64,000 bases of DNA from Rhodanobacter sp. MP7CTX1 (lineage in GTDB: Bacteria > Pseudomonadota > Gammaproteobacteria > Xanthomonadales > Rhodanobacteraceae), in assembly GCF_014205795.1 (NCBI RefSeq), contig NZ_JACHCN010000001.1, positions 434,001 through 498,000 of the forward strand. Reading direction: 5' to 3'. Shown piece by piece: positions 25,310 through 34,291 of the stretch. Each line of letters starts with the position of its first letter. Positions within the stretch are counted from its first letter, which is position 1. The notes beneath the pieces are model-generated. The model had not been told where the DNA came from. It saw only the letters and a program-made list of their open reading frames with translations, and ran no database searches. A program made the position numbers and the translations under genes.

Positions 25310-26209
25310 TTACTCCGCTATCACCGTGTCCACTGGCTGTCCGGCCAACCACAATGCGAGGTTCCTGACGTAGCGTTCGATCGAACGCTGCGCCTCGGGC
25401 GCATGTGCAAGGGCATCGCCGGGTGCTTCGGTGACGAAACTCGGCGCTCCCATGGATGGGTTCCAGTTGTAGTCGGCAAAGTGATGGAAGGTGGATTGGG
25501 CGATCGCCGGTCCGCCCGCGGGCGACGGCTCGAACGCCACTGCGAGATTGAACTCCCTCTGGCTCAGTTTGCTGCGTCCCGTGGCAATCACGCGCGCTGT
25601 CGGATCGCTCTCCGGTTTGCCGACAGCCCCTTCGTGTGGATGCGCGGGCAACGAATGCAATGCACCGTCCGGCGAATCCGGGTCGGTAAGCACCGGATGC
25701 AGCGGCCTGCTGATGCTGATGTGCTGGAAGTCGCCGTTGGCTCCCGAGTGATAGTTGGGCCAGAGAATCTCTGTGGTGAAGGTGTCATCAACGTGATGAC
25801 GGGAGGCATCGGGATCGGGATTCTTTGTATGGAAGAAATGCGCCGCGCCGACCCCACCCAGTGCGCATACCGAGCTGCCGAGGTCCATGTGATCACGCGT
25901 CACCAGCAAGCCGCCGCCACGTTGGCGAAAGCGTGTGATCGCCTCGCAATCCTCCGTGGTGATGCCGTTGCCTGTGTCGACAGCAAATAGCCACATCTCA
26001 TCGAATGATGAAGTGTCCAGCTGCGACAGGACGCTATCGGGAGCGTCGGGCGGATCACGGTCGCGTGCAACCACCTCGAACAACGACTCGCCGGCGGCAT
26101 CGCGCAGGTTGGCGAGATAGTCGCGCAGCAGACTGAATCGGCCAATGTGCCAGTCGTCGTCGACGGTGGGGATGGTCGTCTGCAACAGGATCCGGATAGG
26201 TGTGGCCAT
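25310..26209 (-). CDS. Putative ThuA/glutamine-amidotransferase-fold protein, unknown function
   Basis: 299 residues; ATG 26209. I do not recognise a named function. Segments such as FDEMWLFAVD, RQRGGGLLVTRDHMDLG, WPNYHSGANGDFQ, PAHPHEG and FHHFADYNW suggest a class I amidotransferase-like (ThuA-type) Rossmann fold with many conserved His/Asp but no catalytic Cys evident. The UBP-zinc-finger gene ends 16 bases upstream, so they form one unit. The HPHEG and HHF histidines might bind metal. Confidence 0.6.
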   Translation of the reverse strand: MATPIRILLQTTIPTVDDDWHIGRFSLLRDYLANLRDAAGESLFEVVARDRDPPDAPDSVLSQLDTSSFDEMWLFAVDTGNGITTEDCEAITRFRQRGGGLLVTRDHMDLGSSVCALGGVGAAHFFHTKNPDPDASRHHVDDTFTTEILWPNYHSGANGDFQHISISRPLHPVLTDPDSPDGALHSLPAHPHEGAVGKPESDPTARVIATGRSKLSQREFNLAVAFEPSPAGGPAIAQSTFHHFADYNWNPSMGAPSFVTEAPGDALAHAPEAQRSIERYVRNLALWLAGQPVDTVIAE

Positions 26210-26225
26210 GGCGATGACCCCTGGG

Positions 26226-26534
26226 TCAGTAATAGCGCGGAATGGGACCGAGCTGCGGCGTCATGCGGTCGCGCAGGTCGAACGTGACCTCGTCGACGTA
26301 GCACCAGCCCCAGCCCTCCGGTGGATCATAACCTTCGATGATCGGATGCTGGCTACGGTGAAAGTGCCTGGTCGCATGTCGGTTCGGTGAATCGTCACAA
26401 CAGCCCACGTGTCCGCAGGTGCGACAGATGCGCAGGTGCAGCCAGACGTCTCCGGACTTGAGGCATTCCTCGCAACCTCGCGCGCTTGGTGTGACATCCT
26501 GAATGGAAGCGAGATGGCTGCAACGTCTGGTCAT
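26226..26534 (-). CDS. UBP-type zinc finger protein
   Basis: 102 residues from ATG 26534; the frame opens much further but upstream translation is not protein-like. The ZnF-UBP pattern is clear: C..HL, GCEECL, WLHLRICRTCGHVGCCD, then RHATRHFHRSQHPII. The domain in eukaryotes binds ubiquitin's C-terminus. Bacterial stand-alone versions have no known partner. It precedes the ThuA-like gene by 16 bases, forming a two-gene operon. Confidence 0.85.
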   Translation of the reverse strand: MTRRCSHLASIQDVTPSARGCEECLKSGDVWLHLRICRTCGHVGCCDDSPNRHATRHFHRSQHPIIEGYDPPEGWGWCYVDEVTFDLRDRMTPQLGPIPRYY

Positions 26535-26778
26535 CGGGAAATTCCGTCGAAGCGCAACACGGCCAGCCGTAATCATAGGCCGACTTGAGGGCGTTGGCGG
26601 GTTGCAGCGCGAGTAATGCAAGCGGAAGAAGCTCGACAGCGCGGTTACGCTGCCCCCAGACGAGCGTATGAGCTGGCGGTCGTTGACTTGAACCTCAACC
26701 GGGGAATCCGCCTTTCCGATTCTGAATAGGCTGTACCGCGCGGTTTCCTGGCGGTACGTTCCGGACGCGCCTATTTTT

Positions 26779-27222
26779 CTATGGTGCTTTTCGATCGTAG
26801 TAGGTTGAGTCGCCAACTATGTGGTGATCTTTGACCGTGTAGACGGAGATGATGCGGATGGAGACGGGTTTGCTTTCCACGCCATTGAAATGCCCGGTGA
26901 GTACGAACTGCGCGTAGACGGTATCTGCCGAACTCTGGATGCTCACGATGTTATCTCGGGCATCGGGAATAGCTGCAAATAGCTGTCTGTAGGTATCGGC
27001 TATTTGCGCATTGCCTACCAGCTTGGGATAGTCCGGGCTATGCAGGGTTGCATCACTGGCGTAAATGTTTTTGATGGCCGCAACGTCATGCACATTGAAT
27101 GCCGCAAACTTCAGCTGAACGGTTTTCATCGGTTCCAGGTTAGCCTCTGATGCGGGTGACATGGTAGGCCTCGTCAGGCCAAATACAGCGCAGAAAATCA
27201 GGATCGCCGTTGCAGTTTTCAT
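26779..27222 (-). CDS. Exported SnoaL/NTF2-like protein
   Basis: 147 residues with a signal peptide (MKTATAILIFCAVFGL). The NTF2-like cone fold is suggested by FAAFNVHDVAAI, YASDATLHSP, the central YRQLFAAIPDA and a C-terminal SVYTVKDHHIV. Such SnoaL-like proteins act as isomerases or ligand binders; catalytic residues cannot be fixed here. It is a single gene facing away from the AraC gene at 27347. Confidence 0.8.
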   Translation of the reverse strand: MKTATAILIFCAVFGLTRPTMSPASEANLEPMKTVQLKFAAFNVHDVAAIKNIYASDATLHSPDYPKLVGNAQIADTYRQLFAAIPDARDNIVSIQSSADTVYAQFVLTGHFNGVESKPVSIRIISVYTVKDHHIVGDSTYYDRKAP

Positions 27223-27346
27223 CGGGAGGATCTCCTCGAACTCGCAGTAGTAGGCAGGCTGGAGGCAGCTGGTGTAAAACTGGCCGTGGGCATCCTCAGC
27301 TAGACCGCGAAGCCTGTATCTCCATTGAATCGCGAGACGCGCGAAG

Positions 27347-28198
27347 ATGATTGGAAAAAGCCGACATCTCGACCCGAATGGGCAAGCGCAAGGGAGCCCA
27401 CCACGCCGTGGCGCTTTCGGACAGGGCTGCGGGATATTGCGTCACTCGCCCCCGCCAGGTAGCTACCAGCACATACGCTATAGGCCGCCCAGCGCATTGG
27501 CCGATTGGGTGGAACATTTCTGGATGGAATCGTGGGCGCTTCGCGGTTGCGCTCCGCAAACCCGAGTAGTACTTCCCCATCCGTGCGTGCATCTCGTCTT
27601 CGCGCCAGGCCGCTCAAGGATCTATGGCGTGCAGTTGAGCCGCTTCGTTCGAGAGTTGAAGGGCGACGACCGCATCCTCGGGATCAAGTTTCGCGCTGGT
27701 GCGTTCTATCCGTTTTTTCACAAGCCCGTGAGCACGATTGTGAATACGTCTCTGCCGGCCCAGCAGGTATTCCCAAATGCGATACCTGCAGAGAAGAGTG
27801 TATTGGCATGTTGCGATGATCACGCCATGGTAGATGCGGCGGCGCAGTTCCTGATCGCACATTTGCCACCGCGCGATCCTAATGTAGACATTGCTTGCAA
27901 GATCGTGGAGGAGATTGCGAATGACCGTTGTGTGACGCGCGTCGAACACGTCACGGCACGGTGTGGTCTGCAGGAGAGAACACTCCAACGACTGTTCCAT
28001 CGATATGTCGGGGCGAGTCCGCGCTGGGTGATCAAGCGTTATCGAGTGTATGACGTGCTTAATCAGCTGAGTGCTGGCATACCGGTGGCATGGGCGGCCC
28101 TCGCACAGGACATGGGCTATTTTGACCAGTCGCATTTCAACAACGACTTCAAGAGAATGGTCGGGTGCGCGCCGGGCGAATACCTGGAATTGCGGTGA
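27347..28198 (+). CDS. AraC family regulator with DUF6597-like N-terminal domain
   Basis: 283 residues from ATG 27347; the true start may lie a few codons later as the first ~30 residues are poorly conserved. N-terminal domain (YRPPSALADWVEHFW, then VLPHPCVHLVF and GIKFRAGAFYPFF) is the DUF6597 sensing domain. C-terminal ~95 residues hold AraC HTH with LQERTLQRLFHRYVGASPRW (in part) and DQSHFNNDFKRMVG. It diverges from the SnoaL-like gene, which it might control; no other clue. Confidence 0.87.
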   Translation: MIGKSRHLDPNGQAQGSPPRRGAFGQGCGILRHSPPPGSYQHIRYRPPSALADWVEHFWMESWALRGCAPQTRVVLPHPCVHLVFAPGRSRIYGVQLSRFVRELKGDDRILGIKFRAGAFYPFFHKPVSTIVNTSLPAQQVFPNAIPAEKSVLACCDDHAMVDAAAQFLIAHLPPRDPNVDIACKIVEEIANDRCVTRVEHVTARCGLQERTLQRLFHRYVGASPRWVIKRYRVYDVLNQLSAGIPVAWAALAQDMGYFDQSHFNNDFKRMVGCAPGEYLELR

Positions 28199-28476
28199 TT
28201 ACCTCCCATTGCATCGTTCAATGTCTGCGTGTTGGCGTGCCGATATAGTAATGCTGCTTGCTGAACGCCCTAGTCGGCCTGAAACGCCATAAGGCAGATC
28301 AAGCCAATCTCCCTTAAAACTCCTGTTCATGCATAAATCTGGCGCCCTCGGCAGACTCGGCCATCGCAGGAAAGCGGACGGCGAATGGGCGATAGATGTT
28401 CAACGCGGCGAATAACCGCCATTTCGCCATTCATCGCACTTGCACCTGGAGAGGGGGAGCGTATGCTGGGGTGACA

Positions 28477-28890
28477 ATGGAATTGGAAACGCTAGACACA
28501 ATCAAGGACATAGGGCCCACCGACGCTTCGCGGTCCAGCGGGCAACCATGCGTACTCATTGTCGAAGACAACTACTTGCTCGCCTCGACGCTTGTCGACG
28601 TGTTAGCCGAGCTTGGCTATACGCCGGTCGACTGCGAGGGCTCGTTCAGAGGCGCGATGGCAGCTGCCGAGACGGCCACGTATGAACTGGCGATCGTTGA
28701 TCTAAACCTCAATGGCGAATCTGCCTTTCCTATTCTGGACAAGCTGATACCACGCGGCATTCCCTATATCCTGGCTACTCATGCCAAACGCGCTGACATC
28801 CCCACCATCTATTCGTCCGCGCCGTTTGTCTGCAAACCTTACGACGTAGAGCAGCTGCGCCAAGCCATCATCGAATGTACGGCCGGATAG
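28477..28890 (+). CDS. Single-domain response regulator (CheY-like)
   Basis: 137 residues from ATG 28477, with GGGGTGA just upstream as a good ribosome site; the frame opens at 28396 but the early part is not protein-like. Receiver features: VEDN acidic pair, phospho-acceptor Asp in AIVDLNLNGE, Thr in LATHAK and Lys in VCKPYD. No output domain, like the regulator at 2269-2649. No kinase gene is next to it. Confidence 0.87.
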   Translation: MELETLDTIKDIGPTDASRSSGQPCVLIVEDNYLLASTLVDVLAELGYTPVDCEGSFRGAMAAAETATYELAIVDLNLNGESAFPILDKLIPRGIPYILATHAKRADIPTIYSSAPFVCKPYDVEQLRQAIIECTAG

Positions 28891-29208
28891 GTTTGGATGC
28901 TTGGCATCGGGGCGTGCCCAAGTTGACTGCAAATGTGGCGTTTGAAGTGGGTAGTGCATTCGCCGCCCACGTGTGAGCAGCGCTCATTTGGCTTCTGTCC
29001 GTAAGCAGACTTTGCGCGGTCCTTTGCCGCGGCGATCGACGAACCGCAGCGCGAAGCCGCTATCGTCGGTCACGATCGCTGAATCATCTCTATGCCAGCG
29101 GCCATATTTCGATCGCTCTCCTGCGCATCCACAAGGCATCAAAGACGACACCCGTTTTGGTTGGATTCGAGCCGATCGTGCCTATGGCCCGTTCTGAATT
29201 TCCCGAAT
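28891..29208. other. 318-bp intergenic region without a visible gene
   Basis: Between the response regulator and the convergent cupin gene. No convincing coding frame, hairpin or repeat is seen. Confidence 0.3.
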
Positions 29209-29604
29209 TCAGGACGGCAGCTCGTCAAATACGGTTTTTGTGCCACTCCTTTCGCAGGTGAGGTTGACTGTGCGTCCGATGGCTCGTGTTCGATGCACCG
29301 TACCTGCCGGGATGACAACACTCTGCCATTCGGCAAGTTCCATGCGGCTGCCATCCATGAGGTCGATTTGTAGCGTTCCGGCCACCACCAGGAAAAGCTC
29401 GTCCGAATCCGGATGGTGATGCCAGCGATACTCGCCCTCGAACACCGCCAACCGCATGCAGTCGGTGTTGACATCGAGCAGTACCTGGTTTTGATACGAC
29501 TCGGTTACTGCGGCTTGTTCCGCGCGAATATCGACGACAGCCAAAGCAGGGTAGCGCGCCGTCTGCGCTGAATACTCCAGTGCTGAAGGAAACTGGGACT
29601 TCAT
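29209..29604 (-). CDS. Cupin domain-containing protein
   Basis: 131 residues, single cupin. Motif 1: RWHHHPDSDELFLVVAG (metal ligands His-His and Glu), motif 2: PAGTVHRTRA (last His). A small mononuclear-metal cupin of this kind could be a dioxygenase, isomerase or sensor; no substrate can be named. The monooxygenase-like gene lies 15 bases upstream on the same strand, so they are probably co-transcribed. Confidence 0.88.
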   Translation of the reverse strand: MKSQFPSALEYSAQTARYPALAVVDIRAEQAAVTESYQNQVLLDVNTDCMRLAVFEGEYRWHHHPDSDELFLVVAGTLQIDLMDGSRMELAEWQSVVIPAGTVHRTRAIGRTVNLTCERSGTKTVFDELPS

Positions 29605-29619
29605 GTGAATGCTCCCGTC

Positions 29620-30342
29620 TTACGGAGACTCATTCTGGCACCTGACGTTGACGTCTTCATGGCCCGCTTGGGCTGGCCTCACGTCCGGGTAATACTGCGG
29701 TGCCTCGCGGCGATCGGACATGCCATAGTCGCGGATCACCCGCACCTGCCGATGGCGCAATGATGAAATGCCGGCAAACAAACGAGGGTTGAATGCCTGC
29801 GCCGTGCTTACGTCCTTCCACGATCCCAGCAACAGGAACTTGCCGGGGTTTGTGATGCTTTCGAAGACTTCTTGGTCAATCAGTCCTTGCGTACCGGTTT
29901 GGAGGCCGAGATGCGTGGGAAGTGCTGAACCATTCGGAACCAACGAAGATTCATCAGCAAGCGTAACTTCCGTGACGGTGCAGACTTTGGCTGCGCCAAC
30001 CACGGTTTCGTCGAAGCGCTTTTCATCAATCGCTTCGCCTTGCGGTGGGTGACTATCCGAAAAAACCTCACCAACCCTCAGATGATAGCCCTCGAAAATT
30101 TCGAAGCGGCCTTTCTCCTGCACGTTGTGATGCTCACTCTGCGTGCGCCATCGCACGACCGATTTTTCGTCTCGCCAGGTCGACAGCGAAAGAATGCTGC
30201 CTTCAGTTCGTTTACTGCCGAAACGTTCGTTGTCGATAAAGCCGTCCACGGTCTCCAGGATGGGCTTCAGATGCTTTGCCCAATGAAGATATTCATCCTT
30301 GCGTTCTTTCCTCGGGTGGACTTCGAAGATCACCGCAAACAT
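29620..30342 (-). CDS. Two-domain antibiotic biosynthesis monooxygenase (ABM)-like protein
   Basis: 240 residues made of two alpha/beta barrel-like ABM modules (~1-105 with FAVIFEVHPRK and EGYHLRVG; ~125-210 with FLLLGSWKD and VRVIRDYG). Such dimeric or duplicated folds oxidise aromatic or heme-like substrates or serve as simple ligand binders. The partnering cupin gene follows at once. The C-terminal ~25 residues look unstructured. Confidence 0.82.
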   Translation of the reverse strand: MFAVIFEVHPRKERKDEYLHWAKHLKPILETVDGFIDNERFGSKRTEGSILSLSTWRDEKSVVRWRTQSEHHNVQEKGRFEIFEGYHLRVGEVFSDSHPPQGEAIDEKRFDETVVGAAKVCTVTEVTLADESSLVPNGSALPTHLGLQTGTQGLIDQEVFESITNPGKFLLLGSWKDVSTAQAFNPRLFAGISSLRHRQVRVIRDYGMSDRREAPQYYPDVRPAQAGHEDVNVRCQNESP

Positions 30343-30840
30343 GGAGGTTTCCTCGGCAGGGTGATCGGGGATGGCATTGCGCTAACCACGCTAACACTCT
30401 GCTGGGCTTCGTTGACGCGTCATAAGCACACGGCGCTGTTGCAGATTGCCCGGGCGGCTTGCCCATGATGACGCTGCCTTTACAGACTCCAAGTCGACAT
30501 GACAGCACGAAGCGCGTGAACCCAACGTGGGTATCGAACCAGCTGTTTCAGGTAGCGACTACCAAGGCGCACGCGGCGTAATGCCGATGTTGGCCGGGAC
30601 AGGAGTCGCCTTTGTATTGCAAGGCCAGGTATACGCGCAGTCGCCGAATGGCACCAACCACGTAGCGTTCATGGCGGCAAAGGTTGGGGCCGAATGAGAT
30701 GTTAAACAGGCATCGCTGTTTGAGCAGATCGATAACACCGCGCGTTCACGTGCGTGGGTTGCATTATCGCCCAAGGGTCGTTGTATGTGCGTCGTCAAAC
30801 CTCATCTCGCTGCGACCCCTCGCCTATCCGGACATTCATC
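30343..30840. other. 498-bp region with a possible gene fragment at 30527-30697
   Basis: A GTG-started frame of 56 codons (30527-30697) reads protein-like (GVMPMLAGTGVAFVLQGQVY, then NGTNHVAFMAAK), as if it were the tail of a larger secreted protein, but there is no good ribosome site or recognised family. The rest of the region shows no gene. Confidence 0.3.
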
Positions 30841-31041
30841 ATGAGCACCAATGCACCGCAGTCTCCCCCCGTATCGGCTCTTGATCGCGATGAAGTAAAG
30901 AACCCGCAGAGCGAAGCTCTCAGCGACTTGCCGGATGTCACGACCGACCACTGGGTCGAGAGAGATTGTTTGTGTGGAACTTTTACTGCGAGTGACAGGC
31001 CGTTCGTGATGCCAGTGAACGCTATCAAAAGTCGCTGGTGA
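30841..31041 (+). CDS. Hypothetical small protein, 66 aa (doubtful)
   Basis: An ATG-started frame, hydrophilic with a CLCG motif near residue 45, ending 52 bases before the DUF6582 gene. There is no clear ribosome site and no family. It is included because a short leader gene here would be typical, but it may be non-coding. Confidence 0.25.
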   Translation: MSTNAPQSPPVSALDRDEVKNPQSEALSDLPDVTTDHWVERDCLCGTFTASDRPFVMPVNAIKSRW

Positions 31042-31093
31042 GACGAGCCTTGGTCTGAGTGCTGGCGTCCATCAATACGACAGGAGAGATGAC

Positions 31094-31336
31094 ATGGCAA
31101 AACTCGATACCGAAAAGCGCGACGACCTGAGCAAGAGTAACTTCGCGTTTCCCAGGCAACGTAAGGAACCTCTTGAGAACGCCACGCATGTGCGCAACGC
31201 CGTCGCTCGCTTCAATCAGGTCGAAGGCGTAAGCGCCGAAGAAAAAGACGAGGCTTGGAAGCGCATCCAGACAGCAGCGAAGAAGTTCGGTGTCGAGCTC
31301 AGTGAAAGGAGCCGGCACGAACTGGGCAAGCGGTGA
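31094..31336 (+). CDS. DUF6582 family small protein
   Basis: 80 residues, highly charged. ATG 31094 follows a good AGGAGA. Family marks: KRDDLSKSNFAFPRQRKEPLE, abbreviated as LSKSNFAFP, then HVRNAVARF and a C-terminal ELGKR. This small family is common in Proteobacteria and in phage-like contexts; no function is known. The DUF1206 gene overlaps or follows within a few tens of bases. Confidence 0.88.
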   Translation: MAKLDTEKRDDLSKSNFAFPRQRKEPLENATHVRNAVARFNQVEGVSAEEKDEAWKRIQTAAKKFGVELSERSRHELGKR

Positions 31337-31388
31337 GTTGGCGGGCCCTCCAGCGCCCGTGATGGAGATGCCGAACAGCGGATCAGTG

Positions 31389-32240
31389 ATGCCTGTCGAT
31401 AGCCCCGCAACCGCCTTGGAGTCGTGGGCCGACGTGACGTTTGCGAACCGCAGAGTACCGACCTGGATCCGCTGGACGGCACGGTGCGGCTTCGTTGGCG
31501 AAGGCGCCATGTATTTCCTGCTCGGTGGCTTTGCCTTAGTCGCGGCAACCTTTCCGCGCGAGCAACCGCAAGGTTATATTGGCGCCATGCATCGGCTGGC
31601 CGAGTTGCCTTTGGGCGGCGTCATGCTGGTTGCACTACTGGCGGGTCTGGTCGCGTTTTCCGCATGGAAATTGATCCAGGCCGCATTTGACCCGGAACAC
31701 GGGGGTGTGCGGTTTTGCCTGAAGCGATTGCTGGCGCGCCTTGGCTACCTGGGCAGCGCGGTGATCCAAAGCGCACTGATTGGCGGTGCGGCCTGGCGAT
31801 TGTTCATGGCGCGTGGCGACACGAATCGGGGGCGCACGACGGCACAATGGATAACCTGGGCGATGCAACAGCCGTTCGGGCGCTGGGCGGTGGCCAGCAT
31901 CGGTATCGGGATCGCCGTATTTGGTCTATTTCAGATCTACCGCGCCGCGACCGTGAGCATCGGTAAGCGCATCGGCTTGAGCGGCGGGGAAAGACATCAG
32001 CTGCTCGTTGCCGTCAGTCTGTTCGGAGTACTGACGCGTGGCGTCGTCTTCGGGCTGATCGGTGTTCTGTTGGTCTTCACCGCATGGCGTTTTCGTGCGG
32101 AAAGGGCACAAGGTCTCGTTGCCGCATTGTATGCATTGAGAGAGCAATCCGATGGGCCATGGCTGCTTGGCGTCGTGGCTTTCGGTTTGATGGCGTATGG
32201 TGTGTTCCAGTTCGCCAAGGCACGTTACCGCCTTATCTGA
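31389..32240 (+). CDS. DUF1206 family membrane protein
   Basis: 283 residues from ATG 31389 (an ATG at 31362 is also possible; neither has a strong ribosome site). Three repeats of about 80-90 residues, each with two helices. Each repeat opens with a polar/Arg-rich turn (TARCGFVGEGAMYFLLGGF; ARLGYLGSAVIQSAL; TRGVVFGLIGVLL; the first quoted in part). This is the DUF1206 layout, a family of unknown function. It follows DUF6582 in the same direction. Confidence 0.87.
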   Translation: MPVDSPATALESWADVTFANRRVPTWIRWTARCGFVGEGAMYFLLGGFALVAATFPREQPQGYIGAMHRLAELPLGGVMLVALLAGLVAFSAWKLIQAAFDPEHGGVRFCLKRLLARLGYLGSAVIQSALIGGAAWRLFMARGDTNRGRTTAQWITWAMQQPFGRWAVASIGIGIAVFGLFQIYRAATVSIGKRIGLSGGERHQLLVAVSLFGVLTRGVVFGLIGVLLVFTAWRFRAERAQGLVAALYALREQSDGPWLLGVVAFGLMAYGVFQFAKARYRLI

Positions 32241-32293
32241 CCGTTCAACATCTGCACAGTCCGTGCATTGAAATTGCACCGACGCATCAAGTG

Positions 32294-32779
32294 CTAGCTG
32301 GATTCATTTCGACTGGGTGACGGCATGGATTCCCCAGCACGAGAGGCTTCGATCGTTCGTCTCACATCAGTACAATTGCCGTAGTGGCCGGCGGACCAGA
32401 CCTCTGGACCTTCGCGCCCGAATTCTTCATCGACGCTTCGAATGGATTGCGGACCCGCAAGTTCCAGGATGAATCGAACATCGTCTGCGGACAGTTCATG
32501 GTTCAATTCCACGGTCACCTGGGTGTATCCGAACTGCGCGGGCTCTGGAATATTGCTTGGATAGTGTAATTCGGATGGCGGGTCATTCACCTCGAGATCC
32601 TGATCGCTCACATGCGGGATGACGCTCGTAGACGTGCTTGCGTTGGCAGCTGATTTACCGACGCTCCCATACACCATGACAGCAACATGTTCGCGTCCTA
32701 GCCCACAAGACAAAAGCTTGTTTGCGGCGGCCATCGCTGCAAATTGAGTCGTGAAGTCGGCGACTAGCTGAGAGCTCAT
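32294..32779 (-). CDS. Hypothetical protein overlapping cheB-like gene by 4 bp
   Basis: 161 residues from ATG 32779; its start overlaps the CheB stop codon (ATGA), so the two are translationally coupled. The N-terminal half (ADFTTQFAAMAAANKLLSCGL, then VAVMVYGS) resembles the general-stress or yflT-like glycine-poor alpha/beta fold used in ion/stress sensing. The C-terminal half has VTVELNHELSADDVRFIL, acidic. No family name is certain. Confidence 0.6.
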   Translation of the reverse strand: MSSQLVADFTTQFAAMAAANKLLSCGLGREHVAVMVYGSVGKSAANASTSTSVIPHVSDQDLEVNDPPSELHYPSNIPEPAQFGYTQVTVELNHELSADDVRFILELAGPQSIRSVDEEFGREGPEVWSAGHYGNCTDVRRTIEASRAGESMPSPSRNESS

Positions 32780-33405
32780 GATGGGATCATTCCGGACATC
32801 TGACGCTTGCTGAAAACCAACTTCATCAGCAGCGGTCCCATTTCCTCCACGGGAAGAATGTACTGCGGGTGATCCTCTTCCATGGCGGCGATAGGCATGC
32901 TTGGATCGCATGCATCGGAGGGGGATTGAACGACTCCAACGCCACCGACGCTGGTAATTGAGCGCAGTCCTTCCGCGCCGTCGGAGTCACCGCCAGTCAG
33001 CACAATGCCAATGACATGCGAGCCGTATACCGCTGCCGCACTCTCAAAGAGAGGGTTGGCCGCGGGTCGCGAATGATGAACTTTCGGCTGCTGGTTCAGG
33101 TTCATTCGACCATCGGCAGAGATGGTCAAGTGATGATTTGGCGGAGCGAGGTAAACATGTCCTGGTTTCGGCTCCTCGCCTGAGTGAGCATAGGAGACCG
33201 GCATCGCAATCTTGCGGTTGAGTATCCCTGCCGCGAGTTTGGGACCGTCTGGCGACGTGTGCAGAACGACCAGAATCGCCGTTGGAAAGTTGGTCGGGAG
33301 CAAGTGGCAGAGCTGGAACAGTGCAGCCAGCCCGCCGCGCGAAGCGGCGACTACCACGATTGGCGACGTGCCAACGACGAAATCGGATCGCTTGAGCGCA
33401 AACAT
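32776..33405 (-). CDS. Stand-alone CheB-type methylesterase domain protein
   Basis: 209 residues. It is only the catalytic CheB domain with no receiver: nucleophile Ser in VVAASRGG (~residue 22), His in VLHTSPDGP, acidic Asp in LTGGDSDGAEG. Chemotaxis CheB removes methyl groups from receptor glutamates. No cheR or receptor gene is near, so it may act on another methyl ester or as a Zn-independent hydrolase. Overlaps the downstream hypothetical gene by 4 bp. Confidence 0.85.
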   Translation of the reverse strand: MFALKRSDFVVGTSPIVVVAASRGGLAALFQLCHLLPTNFPTAILVVLHTSPDGPKLAAGILNRKIAMPVSYAHSGEEPKPGHVYLAPPNHHLTISADGRMNLNQQPKVHHSRPAANPLFESAAAVYGSHVIGIVLTGGDSDGAEGLRSITSVGGVGVVQSPSDACDPSMPIAAMEEDHPQYILPVEEMGPLLMKLVFSKRQMSGMIPS

Positions 33406-33585
33406 TGAATTGATCCCTTGGCGAAGTGACTTGAGGGTGCTCTCGCCTCTGTATATGCAGCGTGCTGAGATTTGGCGACAAGGTTGCCGCCGAAAGTTGG
33501 CTACGATCCGCCGTCGAGTTTTACGGTGCGGTCACGGAAGGGAGCCCAAGCTGCAGATCATCCAGCACCCCATGGTTTTTTTTAT

Positions 33586-33810
33586 ATGATCATCTTCGAT
33601 ATTCCGTATGCGCCGTTGCGCCATGGTGAATGGTCCGTGGAAGTGAGCAATGACGGTCATTCGGAATTCAAGAGTCGCAAGGATGCACTTCGGTTCGCAG
33701 TCAGCTCTGCTGTGCACGCGCAGCAGTGCGGAGACGATACCCTGATCACCGTCGAGGGTGGCGACGGGCAATGGCGGATGTTCGACCATCGGGTAAAGGG
33801 AATTGCGTAA
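33586..33810 (+). CDS. DUF2188-like small protein
   Basis: 74 residues. The pattern WSVEV..DGHSEFKSRKDAL followed by VEGGDGQWRMFDH is that of DUF2188-type small proteins (~60-75 aa) seen in many bacteria, function unknown. Start ATG 33586 lacks a clear ribosome site; upstream DNA is a T-rich stretch. Convergent with the zinc-ribbon gene. Confidence 0.55.
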   Translation: MIIFDIPYAPLRHGEWSVEVSNDGHSEFKSRKDALRFAVSSAVHAQQCGDDTLITVEGGDGQWRMFDHRVKGIA

Positions 33811-33920
33811 GTACTAGCCGAATCAGGCGACCGAGGTCAGCAAGATATGAAGCGACCTGGCTCGGAGAGTACGTAGTTGCCACCTACGATTCCGACGGAA
33901 GTGCGTTGCGACCCCAGGTT

Positions 33921-34247
33921 TCAATTCCTGGTGGGCACGAACTCCTGACTCTTCGACGATTTGGACGATCGTTTCTGGCGTCGCTTGCCTTCAACGATGG
34001 CGGGAATGATCCAGGCCATGCAGATCGTGACCAGCGCCAACAGGACCATGCTGAGCACTTTGAGCCAGGCGACACCAGTGGATGACAGGAACGGTGCCGC
34101 GACAGCAATCGCGAAAGCTCCGGTGGCGATGTGGAATGTGGGCCATGCAAGGTAGCTTTGGGCCCTCAGCACGGAGCCACAGTCAGGACATGATGCGGCG
34201 TGGATACTGACGTTGTTTCCACAGTTCAGGCAGGTGGTCAAAGCCAT
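33921..34247 (-). CDS. Zinc-ribbon membrane protein
   Basis: 108 residues from ATG 34247 (GGGGAA upstream). N-terminal zinc ribbon CLNCG..CPDCG (two CxxC pairs, residues 6-24), then two hydrophobic helices (~35-60, 65-85) and a Lys/Ser-rich cytoplasmic tail. Similar small proteins are common in this phylum-level group, with no assigned role. Confidence 0.75.
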   Translation of the reverse strand: MALTTCLNCGNNVSIHAASCPDCGSVLRAQSYLAWPTFHIATGAFAIAVAAPFLSSTGVAWLKVLSMVLLALVTICMAWIIPAIVEGKRRQKRSSKSSKSQEFVPTRN

Positions 34248-34291
34248 GTTCTTTCCCCGACGGTTTCTGCCAAATAAAGTTCTGTATCGCA

